Shown here: positions 43,906 to 54,239 of the stretch, piece after piece
Layout of the letters: each line of letters opens with the position of its first letter
How positions within the stretch are numbered: the stretch's first letter is position 1
Assembly: GCF_010119225.1 (NCBI RefSeq)
Contig: NZ_WNKF01000005.1
Span: 124,001-188,000 of the forward strand
Direction of reading: 5' to 3'
DNA length: 64,000 bases
Source: Cyclobacterium roseum
GTDB taxonomy: Bacteria > Bacteroidota > Bacteroidia > Cytophagales > Cyclobacteriaceae
Translations under genes and position numbers: made by a program
The notes under the pieces: model-generated
The model's database searches: none
Seen by the model: only the letters and a program-made list of their open reading frames with translations
Told to the model about the DNA's origin: nothing

Positions 43906-46900
43906 ATACATTTTCCCATATCCCTTTTTAAAGGCTCTATCTCCGGCACTTTCCCGTAGCTCCATAAATTGGCCGTTTTTCCTGACCAACACCCGGTAAA
44001 TGTATACCCCGTTAGCTAACTGATCTCCAAACGCATCTTTTCCATCCCAGGCATAGGAGGAAATATTATTGCCAATGGTCACGGGTCCCAGCTCATCCTG
44101 AAAGATTTCCTTAACCACCTTTCCACTAATCGTCATGATCTGAATTTTTATCTCGTCCGGAATTTCAGATCCGGTGAGGGTAAATACAAATCGCACACTG
44201 CTGCTAAAGGGGTTGGGGTACGGATAAAAATGGGTAATCCGGCTTTCATTAATAACCTCAAAGTTTACCTCATAAGGCTCGGACCCGGCTTCATTACCCG
44301 ATGCATCCGTCGCATTAATGCGAAGGGTATACCTCCCATCCTCCAGCGGGCCGGGTTGATATTCAATTTTAAAATCCGAATTCTCGGTGGCTTCAAACCA
44401 CTTTACCTTCGGATTGCTGAAGGGGATTCTTTCAAAATCACAGGTTTCACAGGGTTTGCGTAGCCACAATTCCATACCAACCGTGTCCTGCTTCAATGAA
44501 ATCTTATTTTCGTCCTTGACCAATGCGGAGATAATCACCGTGGGGGAAACAATGTCCCCGTTCATGATATACCTGCCATCAAAGCTAACGTCAAGAACAG
44601 GGTTTAAATCGTCCCCCTGAACCGTGAAAAAACCAGGCAAATCCAGCACATTGTTTCGGTAAAACTGCTCGGAAAAAATCCTCGGGTTGGCAAATACATT
44701 CAGGGAATTTTTGCCCGCTCTGCCTTTGGAATCAAAGGGTATGGTAAAGGTCGCCGCGGAATCAGCCTTTACAGCAGGAATTTTTTTGCTGCCCGTAACA
44801 ATGGTACGTTGATCCTGGTTTTGATAGGTATAGGCAACGGTAATGGAATCCGGAAAATCGTGCTTCGAAATATTGACAAAATCGAATTCCAATTCGTCTT
44901 CTTCTCCCTCCCGAAGCAGCGATTCCGTTCGTCGGTCTTTCAAGACCAACACCCCCTCCGGAACTCCGGTATAATTCACCTGCCATTTGGACAGTTGCGG
45001 CAATTCATTCTCCTCCAGCTCTTCGAGCGCATACCTCAATCGGAGGAAGGGGTAATTTTCAGCATCAAAAACAGATAAATCCACCTCCTTTTGCTGAATA
45101 TTTGAACGTAGGGACACTTCCCCGCCATCCGGAGTAACTCCCACTACGTCCAAACTACTAAATTCATTAGCTAGGAGGCCGTTTTCGTTGATTTCATTGA
45201 AAAAACTGACCCAATCCGAAGCCGGCCCAATCCGTGGTGAAAGAATTCTTCCGGAAGGAAAATAACCGGTAATGTCAGTCTCGAAGGTAATCACCTGAGA
45301 CTCCCGGGGAGAAGTGGCTTCGGGATCAGGTACCACTTCAATGGCCTCCCCCGGGTCCATGCCTTTCCGGCCAAATAAAATGTATGGATCACCGGACTGT
45401 AAATTACGCAAGGTAGCTTCATTGGCCCCTAATTCTTTTAATTTAAGATAAGCCTCATCTGGCCAGTCTGAAAAAGTAACGTTCCCAACTGAAAAAATAA
45501 TCACATAATCATCGGCCTTCATGCCATCCACAAAATCCAGCAGCATGGTCTGTCCCTCCCTGACGATATTCGCATTTCGAATACTTTGGATTACCTGAGG
45601 AACACGACCGCAGGACCTTGGATCCAGCACATCTATGGTAACCAACGGTACAGGCAAGTAGGGTTCAAGCGTTTGGTGGTCAAAAGCCATCAACCCCAGC
45701 GACCCATTCGGACAAAAGCGATTGAAGGTATCCAAAATATAGGAAACTCCGTTGAGCATGATTTGCGTATTTTCCACGCTATACCCCTCTGTTTCTCTTC
45801 CAAACGTAAACACATCGATATTCAATGCCGTCTCCTGAAACTGCCATTCCTTCTCCGACAAATTGAGGCGAATACGGTCCAGCTGATTTTGAGCAAATTG
45901 AGGAAGTTTTCGCTGGGTCCAGCCCTCCGGTCCCTTATCTATATAGGAAAAACTACTTTCATTCCAGGCATCATTTTCACCCTCTCTTGGGTTTAAAAAT
46001 CGTGTTCGCCAATAAAAGGTAAGCGAGTCCTGAAGGGGCAGATCAGAAAATAGGTCTATTTCCCAGCTGGCGAGATTATCGGTAGTAATCCTCACCTCCC
46101 TTCTTTTAGGGCTGCTAAAGTTGGCAGCTGTATCCAATTGGATGACCATGTTCCGCTCTTCCCTGGCCAGACCCGGCATCTGGGCAATTAACTCCAGAGA
46201 GCGTTCGCTAACGATCCCATATTCCAGGGGAAATAAATTAAGCGTCCCACTCAAAGGAACAAAAAAGGATACCGAAACCGAATTGTTGGCATAGGTCAAT
46301 TCCTCCAATTGGCGATCCTTATTCACAGACAGGGTAAATACATTATCCCCGAATGAATTGATCCCCCGGTTGGGAATGGTTAGAAATAAACTATCCTGTC
46401 TGAAAACAGGCTTTAAATTTTCGGTTTCCAGAGCCACCACCGAACCGTCCGGCAACCTCCTTTCGATATCCAGGGTCACCGAATCCAGGGATGCCCGCCC
46501 CAGATTTCGTACCAGCAGGGATAATTCCAGGGAATCGGAAAGGGAATTCAACGGGTCCCCTCCTACACCCTGAAGCTGAACTTCTTCCCGATAAAGGGCA
46601 TAATCCGCTTTCTTTGCAGGAAACATTCGAACCGCAGGATCGCCCAGCATGATTATCTGGTTAGCATGTGACTGGTTTACCTCCGAATCACCGTATCGGG
46701 AATAAAGCAATTTTTCCGCTTCTATTTTTACCTTTCCCAAGCTTTGGTGGATCAGTGAAGAGTCAGCGAAGGCTTTGGCATAAAAGGACTCGCTATACCT
46801 TCTCAAATACACATCAATCCCAATATCGGCATGGGCAAGAAAATTAGAAGCCCCTCTTTCAGGTGTTACGATCCAGTCTTCCCCAAAGGTGTAAGCATCG

Positions 46901-48951
46901 CCATAGGCATTCCCTGCATCACAGCCATTCAATAATAAAACGGGGTATTTCCCCTGGTTTCGATAACCCATTTCATTGACGCTTACAAATCCAATGTCAA
47001 TATCCGTCGTGGAAGGTGCTGCGTGACCAAAAAATGTTACCAGCCCAACCCCCTGGTTGATCTCATCCGAAATATTAATAAGCTCTGTGGTTGAATTGGA
47101 CCGTTTTCGGACCGTTTCCACTTTTCCTCCCAGGTAAATATCTTCCGCTACTGCTTTAAACCCGTTTAGAAAATTAAAAAACCGTTCCAGTTCAAAGGCG
47201 GACCGTCCTCCACTGAGATGAATGAGGTTTTTTTGCCAGGGTTCGCTGACACCGAGGGCATCTTTTTCCTTGACCTTATCCAAATAGGCGGCCACGTCAT
47301 CCGGAGTTTTTGCTGGAATACGGCCAATACCGATTTGTTGTTCCAGTGGGGCTTCAGGGTCCAGCCCTACCGCGTACCGATTGTCAGAATAGGGCAGGCC
47401 AAAAGCAGGTATCAATTCCTGAAATGCAAAAAGAGAAGGATTATTACGGTAAAAATACGTCTCTCCTCCTTGCCTCCGGGTATTGATCATTCCATAGGCT
47501 CTTCCTATTAATAGCAAGTATTCCGGATGAAAGCGGCCTTGGTAAACTTTCAAAAAATTGCGAATACCTAAGGGCGTTTTTTCTCCGTAAGAAAACTGAT
47601 CGTATAACTCCTGGACGGTGACCGTCAAGGTATCAAAACCACCTCCGGCCGGAGTTGCCCGGTAGGAAGCGTAAGCCGTTACAGGGTCCCCATAATTGGC
47701 GGCAGGCCTCTTGAGAAGCTCGTGGGAGATGATCAGGTAGTTGGCATTTTGATCCAAAAAATTCCGGAACCGCACCCGTTGTAAAACATTAGGCTCTATG
47801 ACCTGCTCCATCCGTTGAACCAAGACTTTGCCCGGCCTTCCGCTGACACCCGCCGGAAATTCCAACGTACTCCCCGATTGGGACAGTTCCAGTTTAACCG
47901 GGTTGTAAATATCCTCTATTTCATAAGCAACGTAATTATCATTTACACCGGATACACTTACCTTTTTTCCACCATCCTCAAAGCCAAAGAATTCCCTATC
48001 GAAATCACCCGGGTTTATCGCCGCCTGATAATTCACCCTTGCATAATTGATGGAAATGTTATCCACGGCATTGTTTTCTCCCAAAGAAGTAATACGGATA
48101 AATAAGTTTCCGTCCGGGGAAAAATCAGAAACCCGTAAATCCTCCTCAACAATCCTACTTTGAAAATCCGCGAAGCTATATTGACCCAATTCCCTCAATT
48201 CGTTGACTGAAGGGCCTACTTGTACCGACGATAAATGCGGGGTTTCGGATCTACCCAGTAAGCTTAGTTCCACCTTGGGAGTCCCCTGATCCACTACCCT
48301 TCCCAGGTCAGTAAACGCAATGGACCTACTCGAGCCCCTTGATAAGATAGCAGATGTCCATCCCTGTCCCTGATCATATACAGACAACCTTACCCCGGGA
48401 AAATAGATCCTCCCCATCGCATATTGCTCGGAAAACTGGATCAATTCGGATTTTTGGTACGAAGCCGCTTCCTCCCTACCGCCTTCCATTGAAATCTCGC
48501 CCATCCGGCTACCCATTTCTCCGGGAGAAATGGTTAAAAAGTAGGCAGTGGTATCGCTATAAGTGTTGTAATATGGATTTGGAATCCAGTCCGGGTTTTC
48601 GTACAACCCCTCATCCAGACTGGCATCATTTCGCCTGCCGATAAATTCCAGGTAATCAACCTGGTCAAAGCTTCCGTCGGATTCTCCCTGAATAGTTACT
48701 GCCACCTCTCTACCTCTATGAAACACCCGGATTTCTCTTGGGTCAATTGACGCTACCGGAATACCCGAAGCAGAAAGCGTGGTATAACTCAATCGGTACA
48801 CCCCGTCGGTAGCCGTAGGTATTTTATAATAGTCCCGGTCATAATCAATCCATTGGTTGACCTGCCCCTGTACCAGAAAGGGTATGGAAATCAAACCTAT
48901 AATCAAATAGCATTTTCTAATCACCAGCTTAATTGCTTTCCCAACCTCCAT
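43894..48951 (-). CDS. porU2: Type IX secretion sortase, PorU2 type
   Basis: The 1685-residue secreted protein has a signal peptide (YLIIGLISIPFLVQGQ) and an N-terminal beta domain. A gingipain-like peptidase C25 domain follows, with catalytic His643 in VTFFGHAAPS and Cys677 in LLLNGCDAGNAYG. Several Ig-like/CARDB-like domains fill about 790-1550. The C-terminus is FlgD-like, with HFYPYPNPFSSSVRF and the GKDAFGDQLANGVYIYRV strand. PorU in this system cleaves sorting domains from cargo and links cargo to a surface lipid. This protein is about 500 residues longer than classical PorU, which fits the PorU2 group. It overlaps the porV2 gene by 23 bases. Confidence 0.85.
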   Translation of the reverse strand: MEVGKAIKLVIRKCYLIIGLISIPFLVQGQVNQWIDYDRDYYKIPTATDGVYRLSYTTLSASGIPVASIDPREIRVFHRGREVAVTIQGESDGSFDQVDYLEFIGRRNDASLDEGLYENPDWIPNPYYNTYSDTTAYFLTISPGEMGSRMGEISMEGGREEAASYQKSELIQFSEQYAMGRIYFPGVRLSVYDQGQGWTSAILSRGSSRSIAFTDLGRVVDQGTPKVELSLLGRSETPHLSSVQVGPSVNELRELGQYSFADFQSRIVEEDLRVSDFSPDGNLFIRITSLGENNAVDNISINYARVNYQAAINPGDFDREFFGFEDGGKKVSVSGVNDNYVAYEIEDIYNPVKLELSQSGSTLEFPAGVSGRPGKVLVQRMEQVIEPNVLQRVRFRNFLDQNANYLIISHELLKRPAANYGDPVTAYASYRATPAGGGFDTLTVTVQELYDQFSYGEKTPLGIRNFLKVYQGRFHPEYLLLIGRAYGMINTRRQGGETYFYRNNPSLFAFQELIPAFGLPYSDNRYAVGLDPEAPLEQQIGIGRIPAKTPDDVAAYLDKVKEKDALGVSEPWQKNLIHLSGGRSAFELERFFNFLNGFKAVAEDIYLGGKVETVRKRSNSTTELINISDEINQGVGLVTFFGHAAPSTTDIDIGFVSVNEMGYRNQGKYPVLLLNGCDAGNAYGDAYTFGEDWIVTPERGASNFLAHADIGIDVYLRRYSESFYAKAFADSSLIHQSLGKVKIEAEKLLYSRYGDSEVNQSHANQIIMLGDPAVRMFPAKKADYALYREEVQLQGVGGDPLNSLSDSLELSLLVRNLGRASLDSVTLDIERRLPDGSVVALETENLKPVFRQDSLFLTIPNRGINSFGDNVFTLSVNKDRQLEELTYANNSVSVSFFVPLSGTLNLFPLEYGIVSERSLELIAQMPGLAREERNMVIQLDTAANFSSPKRREVRITTDNLASWEIDLFSDLPLQDSLTFYWRTRFLNPREGENDAWNESSFSYIDKGPEGWTQRKLPQFAQNQLDRIRLNLSEKEWQFQETALNIDVFTFGRETEGYSVENTQIMLNGVSYILDTFNRFCPNGSLGLMAFDHQTLEPYLPVPLVTIDVLDPRSCGRVPQVIQSIRNANIVREGQTMLLDFVDGMKADDYVIIFSVGNVTFSDWPDEAYLKLKELGANEATLRNLQSGDPYILFGRKGMDPGEAIEVVPDPEATSPRESQVITFETDITGYFPSGRILSPRIGPASDWVSFFNEINENGLLANEFSSLDVVGVTPDGGEVSLRSNIQQKEVDLSVFDAENYPFLRLRYALEELEENELPQLSKWQVNYTGVPEGVLVLKDRRTESLLREGEEDELEFDFVNISKHDFPDSITVAYTYQNQDQRTIVTGSKKIPAVKADSAATFTIPFDSKGRAGKNSLNVFANPRIFSEQFYRNNVLDLPGFFTVQGDDLNPVLDVSFDGRYIMNGDIVSPTVIISALVKDENKISLKQDTVGMELWLRKPCETCDFERIPFSNPKVKWFEATENSDFKIEYQPGPLEDGRYTLRINATDASGNEAGSEPYEVNFEVINESRITHFYPYPNPFSSSVRFVFTLTGSEIPDEIKIQIMTISGKVVKEIFQDELGPVTIGNNISSYAWDGKDAFGDQLANGVYIYRVLVRKNGQFMELRESAGDRAFKKGYGKMYLLR

Positions 48952-50044
48952 AAATCCTAAAATCCTCTTTTAACGGGTTCAACGAAACCTTTACACTAAA
49001 AACATGAGAGAAGGGCGTTTCTGAAACACTTCCAATATCGGTGAGCGCATAATCGATCAATACCTTCTCACTTACCCGAAATCCCAATCCAAAACCAGGC
49101 TGAAGGGAGGTATATCGCGTGCCATCGAAATTTTCCAACCGTTGGAAATTACCCATCCCTATCCGAAAATAGGCTGTTTCCTTGTAGGCCAGCTCGGCTC
49201 CGATTTTCGGATCCAGACTAAAAACATCACTTCCATAGAGCGCATGGCGTTTTCCATCAAATGAAAAATTCAAATCCAGGACGGTAAGCAACTGCATGTC
49301 GGTATTCAGGCTAAAATTCTTTGCCACACTAAAAATAGCCCTGGGCAGGGTAAGTTCAATGCTATTTACGGGCACTTGATTCTGTGTTTGTGCATAAATT
49401 TCGCGTACCATCGCTGCATTATGGGACCAGGCGTTAAAGGTGGTGGTAATGTCCCTTCCCATCAATCCAAGTCTCCAGCCATTAGCGAGATACATCGCGC
49501 CGAAATCCAGTCCAAATCCCCAAGCCTTGGCAAATTTTCCGACATTACGGTGAATAATTTTAGTATTGAACCCCATTTTAAACCGATCGCTCATGTCTCG
49601 CGCATAACTTAGGATCAGGGCATAGTCTGCTGCATTGAAGTACTGGATATTGTTGTAGTTCAATGCCCCATTTGCATCGTACAGGAATCGGGTATCCGGA
49701 ATGTCATCCACACCGAACCGGATCAGGGACACTGCGATCTGATTGTCTTCCTGAATATTGGTGGTGTATGCGGCGTAGTCGTAGGAGGCTATTCCGGCGA
49801 AATATTCGGCATGCATTAGTGAAAATTCGTGTTCATGGGCCACTCCTATCAGCCCTGCCGGATTCCAGTATGCCGCAGTAACATCATTTACCGCCGCCAC
49901 CTGAGCTCCTGCCATACCCAGTGCCCGGGCTCCAATGCCAATATTCAAAAATTCATTGGAATACTTGGGTGCTATCCCCTGCGCACTAACAGATCCCCCC
50001 AGCACTAAACCGACCATCACATAAAAATATGCCCTGAAAACCAT
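48929..50044 (-). CDS. porV2: Type IX sorting system protein PorV2 (FadL-like barrel)
   Basis: The 371-residue protein has a signal peptide and a PorV/PorQ-type start (YSNEFLNIGIGARALGMAG, followed by AAYWNPAGL). It is predicted to form an outer-membrane beta barrel of FadL type; the C-terminal strands alternate hydrophobic residues (HVFSVKVSLN). PorV shuttles T9SS cargo from the translocon to the PorU sortase. Here porV2 directly precedes and overlaps porU2, so the two form a paired module. Classical PorV is normally encoded near porU as well, so this may be an extra set for special cargo. Confidence 0.85.
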   Translation of the reverse strand: MVFRAYFYVMVGLVLGGSVSAQGIAPKYSNEFLNIGIGARALGMAGAQVAAVNDVTAAYWNPAGLIGVAHEHEFSLMHAEYFAGIASYDYAAYTTNIQEDNQIAVSLIRFGVDDIPDTRFLYDANGALNYNNIQYFNAADYALILSYARDMSDRFKMGFNTKIIHRNVGKFAKAWGFGLDFGAMYLANGWRLGLMGRDITTTFNAWSHNAAMVREIYAQTQNQVPVNSIELTLPRAIFSVAKNFSLNTDMQLLTVLDLNFSFDGKRHALYGSDVFSLDPKIGAELAYKETAYFRIGMGNFQRLENFDGTRYTSLQPGFGLGFRVSEKVLIDYALTDIGSVSETPFSHVFSVKVSLNPLKEDFRIYGGWESN

Positions 50045-50442
50045 GAGTTTAAATAATAATTATCCTGCAAAGTAAAAAGAAAAACCGATTCGAAATATGC
50101 TGAATTCGAAAAATTCTACCGGAATTAGCCGCCCATGTTCAAAAGTGAACAGTAAATTGTTCGATGGAGGGACGCTTTGGTTAGGGGTAAGGCTATTATA
50201 CGTATGCGAGCAATTATTTATCGAATAGTGTACTCTGTTTTTCGCCGGGTCAATTTCGCATTTCAACCCTGATTTTAAGCCTCTTACAACAAATCACCGC
50301 CAGGGCGGCCACAAGATAACAGGCAGAATCAGGTAATACATGGTACCTGATAAAAAATTGGTACTATTTTTCTTGGTACACCTCTGCAGGAAGCCACTAG
50401 CAGAGGGGATTTCCAAAAAATATTTCTACTAATTGATTAATT
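50045..50442. other. Divergent region between porV2 and padR-like gene
   Basis: This 398-bp stretch has no gene. Near porV2 a minus-strand TTACTTTGCA (around 50071-50062) is a weak -7 candidate. Near the padR-like gene there are three GGTAC repeats at 50342-50346, 50360-50364 and 50375-50379 and an inverted repeat CCTCTGC/GCAGAGG (50381-50387 with 50400-50406). These could form an operator for the PadR-like regulator. Confidence 0.5.
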
Positions 50443-50784
50443 ATGAAAGCTTCAAACACCCAAACACAAATGCGGAAAGGAATTCTGGAGTTTTGTGTCC
50501 TACACATCATTGCCAGGGGGGAAGTCTATGCCACTGATTTGATCCAAGAATTGAAAAATTCTCAACTGATCATTGTGGAGGGCACTTTGTATCCGCTCCT
50601 AAACCGAATAAAAAATTCCGGATTGGCTACCTATAAATGGGTAGAGTCCGATGCAGGCCCCCCAAGAAAATATTATTCCCTGACTCCAGAGGGCAGTGCC
50701 TTTTTGACGGAGCTTCAAAAAACCTGGGAAAACCTTGACACTTCGGTCAATCAAATCATTTCAACACCAAAAAATCAATTGTAG
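50443..50784 (+). CDS. PadR-family transcriptional regulator
   Basis: The 113-residue protein is a winged-helix regulator of the PadR type. It has MRKGILEFCVLHIIARGEVY at the N-terminus, the recognition helix region IVEGTLYPLLNRIKNSGL and the wing WVESDAGPPRKYYSLTPEG. In Bacteroidota such a gene commonly precedes a PspC-domain gene and is thought to control it. Here the PspC gene follows after 46 bases. GGTAC repeats and an inverted repeat upstream are candidate binding sites. Confidence 0.92.
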   Translation: MKASNTQTQMRKGILEFCVLHIIARGEVYATDLIQELKNSQLIIVEGTLYPLLNRIKNSGLATYKWVESDAGPPRKYYSLTPEGSAFLTELQKTWENLDTSVNQIISTPKNQL

Positions 50785-50830
50785 CATTCGGGTTATTACC
50801 TAATATTTCTTAACCTTAGAAGTAGAAATC

Positions 50831-52726
50831 ATGAAAAAAACGATAAGCATAAATATTAGCGGCATTCTTTTCCACATAGAAGAGGATGGCTATACCTCCT
50901 TGAAAAGCTACCTGGATGCAATCAATCAGCATTTTTCTCTTTACGAGGACAATCAGGAAATCATTACGGACATAGAGAACCGCATCGCAGAAATTTTTCT
51001 CAGTAATCTAAAAAATAACAAACAGGTCATCACAGCTGAGAATGTTAGCAATTTGATTGAGAAAATGGGGACGATCGCTGATTTTAAAGCCAGCTCTCTG
51101 GATTTGGAGGAAGAGAAACCGGTGGATGAGGAAAACGATTTTTATAAATACATTACCCCTCCGGACCAAAAATCCGGTAAAGGCTATAAAAAATTAACCC
51201 GCCTGGCCAATTCCAAAATACTGGGCGGGGTCTGTGCAGGTTTTGCAAACTACCTCTCCATTGATCCATTATGGACACGGTTGATTACCATTTTACTACT
51301 TTTCAGTGGAGGCTTAAGTTTCCATTCCTTTCCCTTTCCTTTCTTCTCAGATGGATTTGGTCTCCATATGGCGCTGGGCTGGTGGACGCTGATTGCCTAT
51401 ATTCTTTTATGGGTAATCCTGCCCGTATCCTACGAGAAACCGGAAGACAAAAACATCAAAAAACTGTATCGTAATCCCGACGATCGGGTTTTGGGTGGTG
51501 TTGGTAGCGGTTTGGCAGCTTATTTTAATTTGGATGTCATTTGGATGCGTCTGGCTTTTGTAGGATTGATTTTTGCCGGAGGATCGGGGTTTGTTTTATA
51601 TCTCATCCTATGGATCATCACCCCCATGGCCAAGTCCATTACGGAAAGGATCGAAATGAAAGGAGGAGCCATCACGCTAAGTAATATTGAAACCACCATC
51701 CAGGAAAACTTATCTGCTGAAAACAGAAAGGAAGAATCCGCTAGCCGGAAGCTGGTCCTGGCACCATTTCGATTCCTCGGAATGATTATCAATGGGATAG
51801 GCAAAGCCTTGGGCCCCTTTGGCAGATTTATGTTGGAAGTAGTACGGGTAATTTTTGGACTTATTATTTTCTTTATCGGAATGCTGGTCCTGATCACCCC
51901 CCTGGTTTTTCTGGGCATTTATACCGAAATTCTCACCAATGAAGGCTGGGGTTATGCACTAGACGGGTTTCCGGTAGATTCCCTGGCTGAATTGCTTCCC
52001 CTCTGGCTTGCCATCGCCGCCTCCATAATCGTGCTGATACCCAGTATTGTACTGGTACTGCTTGGCATCAGTGTATTGATCAAAAGAAACCTTATAGATG
52101 GTCGTTTTGGTTTGGTGATATTTGGAATTTGGGTACTCAGTATCCTGGTCTGCGCCTTTCAGGCACCTAAAATCGTTGGTCAATTCAATTCAGATGCCGT
52201 GCATACCCTGGATAAGAGGTTGGAGATCCCGGAAGGCAGCATGGTCTTCAAAGGAGAAGAATCGATTCTGGACACGAAAGACTGGGGCCAGGTCCGCCTT
52301 CAACTGAGAGGCCATGAAAGGAATGAAATAATTCTGGACCAACGGTTTTTCTCCAAAGGATCCAGCTATGAGGATGCCTTAGAAAATGCTACTTCGGTAA
52401 ATTATACGGTGCGACAAACCGATTCACTGTTTGTATTTGGAAAAATGCTCACCTTCCCCGATACGGCTAAATTTCGGATGCAGCAGTTGGAACAAACATT
52501 GTATTTACCTTATAACAAGCCCTTTATGATAGACCGGAGCCTGCTTCCCATGCTAAAGAATACGTTAACCAGGGACGGGTATAAAACACGGGATATTTCA
52601 GATACCCATTTCTGGGTGTTTAACGAGGACGGGTTGCTATGCCTGAATTGCATCAACGACCACAAGCAGTCTCCGGCAGACAGCGTTTCCAGGAGCCAAT
52701 TTCAGGATCGCTATTTTATGAAATAA
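50831..52726 (+). CDS. PspC-domain membrane protein with two PspC domains
   Basis: The 631-residue protein begins with a conserved cytoplasmic domain (ISINISGILFHIEEDGY) ending in LIEKMGTIADFKA. Two PspC domains follow, LARLA-like TRLANSKILGGVCAGFANYL (about 120) and YRNPDDRVLGGVGSGLAAYF (about 215), each with adjoining membrane helices. Four more helices lie at about 310-460 and an extracytoplasmic C-terminal domain takes up about 460-631. PspC proteins take part in envelope stress sensing or in protection of the membrane. Two PspC copies in one chain is the usual Bacteroidota form. It is co-oriented with the PadR gene. Confidence 0.92.
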   Translation: MKKTISINISGILFHIEEDGYTSLKSYLDAINQHFSLYEDNQEIITDIENRIAEIFLSNLKNNKQVITAENVSNLIEKMGTIADFKASSLDLEEEKPVDEENDFYKYITPPDQKSGKGYKKLTRLANSKILGGVCAGFANYLSIDPLWTRLITILLLFSGGLSFHSFPFPFFSDGFGLHMALGWWTLIAYILLWVILPVSYEKPEDKNIKKLYRNPDDRVLGGVGSGLAAYFNLDVIWMRLAFVGLIFAGGSGFVLYLILWIITPMAKSITERIEMKGGAITLSNIETTIQENLSAENRKEESASRKLVLAPFRFLGMIINGIGKALGPFGRFMLEVVRVIFGLIIFFIGMLVLITPLVFLGIYTEILTNEGWGYALDGFPVDSLAELLPLWLAIAASIIVLIPSIVLVLLGISVLIKRNLIDGRFGLVIFGIWVLSILVCAFQAPKIVGQFNSDAVHTLDKRLEIPEGSMVFKGEESILDTKDWGQVRLQLRGHERNEIILDQRFFSKGSSYEDALENATSVNYTVRQTDSLFVFGKMLTFPDTAKFRMQQLEQTLYLPYNKPFMIDRSLLPMLKNTLTRDGYKTRDISDTHFWVFNEDGLLCLNCINDHKQSPADSVSRSQFQDRYFMK

Positions 52727-52782
52727 ATTTAGTATATCCATGGTTTTGCTTACATTCAGGTTGGCAAAAACAAGTTCCTGAT

Positions 52783-54183
52783 ATGGATATTAAAGTAAAA
52801 TTTATGGGAGGAGCCGGTACTGTCACCGGCTCTCGCTTTTTATTGGAAATAGATGGCTTTAACCTTTTGATTGATTGTGGTCTCTTTCAGGGGCTGAAAG
52901 AATTAAGGTTGCGAAACTGGGAGCCATTTCCTGTGGACCCATCCAAGGTAGATGCCGTGCTGTTGACCCATGCCCACATTGACCATTCCGGTTACCTCCC
53001 CAAATTTATTAAGGAAGGATTTCAGGGACCCGTTTACCTGACAGAAGCATCCTTGGAACTGGTAAAAATTCTATTAGTAGATGCCGGAAAATTACAGGAA
53101 GAAGAGGCCAAATTTGCAGCTAAAAAAGGCTATTCGAAACATCAAAAACCGCTTCCACTCTTCACACAGGAAGATGCTGAAAAAGTGTTTCCACTGCTTC
53201 AGCCCATTGATTTCGAACAGGAAGTAAAAATCAACGAGCGAATTACCCTGACTGCCTACAATGCAGGGCATATTTTGGGAGCAGCCATCCTGAAGGTATT
53301 AATTAAGGGAGACAATCAGGAGAAAAGACTTATTTTCTCCGGTGATCTGGGCAGGTACCGCGATCCCATCCTCAATCCACCGGACGAAATTCCATTTGGA
53401 GATGTGCTGTTTTTGGAATCCACTTACGGTGACCGGTTAAATAACGCTTCCGATGTGGACAAGCGTCTGGGCAAAATCATCCGGGAAACGTACCAAAAAG
53501 GAGGCATTTCGCTCATCCCTTCCTTTGCTGTGGGACGGACACAGATGCTTCTGTTTTATTTGCATCGCCTACAGGAAAAAGGATTGATTCCAGAAATTCC
53601 CATTTATGTGGATAGCCCGATGGCTATTAATGTCACTGAATTGTATAAAAAATTCAGCCATTACCATCACCTGGGCCCCTCCCTGGAGGAAAAAGGTGCC
53701 AATCCTTTCTTGCATAAAAATCTCCACTATTACCGGGAACAGGAGGCCTCCATGAGCCTGAATCAACTCCGGGGAGATGCAATCATTATTTCCGCCAGTG
53801 GCATGGCCACCGGCGGCAGAATCCTACATCACCTGTATCACCGGCTACCCAATGAAAACGACAGTGTTATTTTTGTAGGCTTTCAGCCCGAAGGCACCCG
53901 CGGACGGAAGTTACTGGATGGAGAAGATACCTGCCGGATATATGGCATCGATGTGCCGGTAAAGGCTGCCATTCATTTTATTGACGGCCTTTCGGCTCAT
54001 GCCGATCAGGAAGAGCTGGTCAATTGGTGCGAGAATTTTATCTCCAAACCTAAATTCACTTTCCTGGTGCATGGGGAAAAGGAAGCAAGCGAAAAACTGG
54101 CCAGAATTTTGAAAGACAAGTTTCAATGGAACACCATTTGTCCACATTATTTGGAATCCTTCGAACTATTTACGGGGATTTAG
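52783..54183 (+). CDS. MBL-fold/beta-CASP RNA-processing enzyme
   Basis: The 466-residue protein combines a metallo-beta-lactamase domain with a beta-CASP insert and a C-terminal RMMBL segment, the plan of RNase J/CPSF73-like nucleases. Motifs in order are GAGTVTGSRFLLE, the zinc motif THAHIDHSGYLP, SGDLGRYRDPI, the beta-CASP motifs VDSPMAI and SASGMATGGRILHHL, and DGLSAHADQEEL. All zinc ligands are present. It probably cuts RNA; the precise target is unknown. I start at ATG 52783, where the family start MDIKVKFMGGAGTVTG lies; the longer frame overlaps the PspC gene without similarity. Confidence 0.93.
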   Translation: MDIKVKFMGGAGTVTGSRFLLEIDGFNLLIDCGLFQGLKELRLRNWEPFPVDPSKVDAVLLTHAHIDHSGYLPKFIKEGFQGPVYLTEASLELVKILLVDAGKLQEEEAKFAAKKGYSKHQKPLPLFTQEDAEKVFPLLQPIDFEQEVKINERITLTAYNAGHILGAAILKVLIKGDNQEKRLIFSGDLGRYRDPILNPPDEIPFGDVLFLESTYGDRLNNASDVDKRLGKIIRETYQKGGISLIPSFAVGRTQMLLFYLHRLQEKGLIPEIPIYVDSPMAINVTELYKKFSHYHHLGPSLEEKGANPFLHKNLHYYREQEASMSLNQLRGDAIIISASGMATGGRILHHLYHRLPNENDSVIFVGFQPEGTRGRKLLDGEDTCRIYGIDVPVKAAIHFIDGLSAHADQEELVNWCENFISKPKFTFLVHGEKEASEKLARILKDKFQWNTICPHYLESFELFTGI

Positions 54184-54239
54184 CTGAAATTTCAGTAATA
54201 CCTTACCTCATTTTTAACAATAAATAATACCAGGCATTC

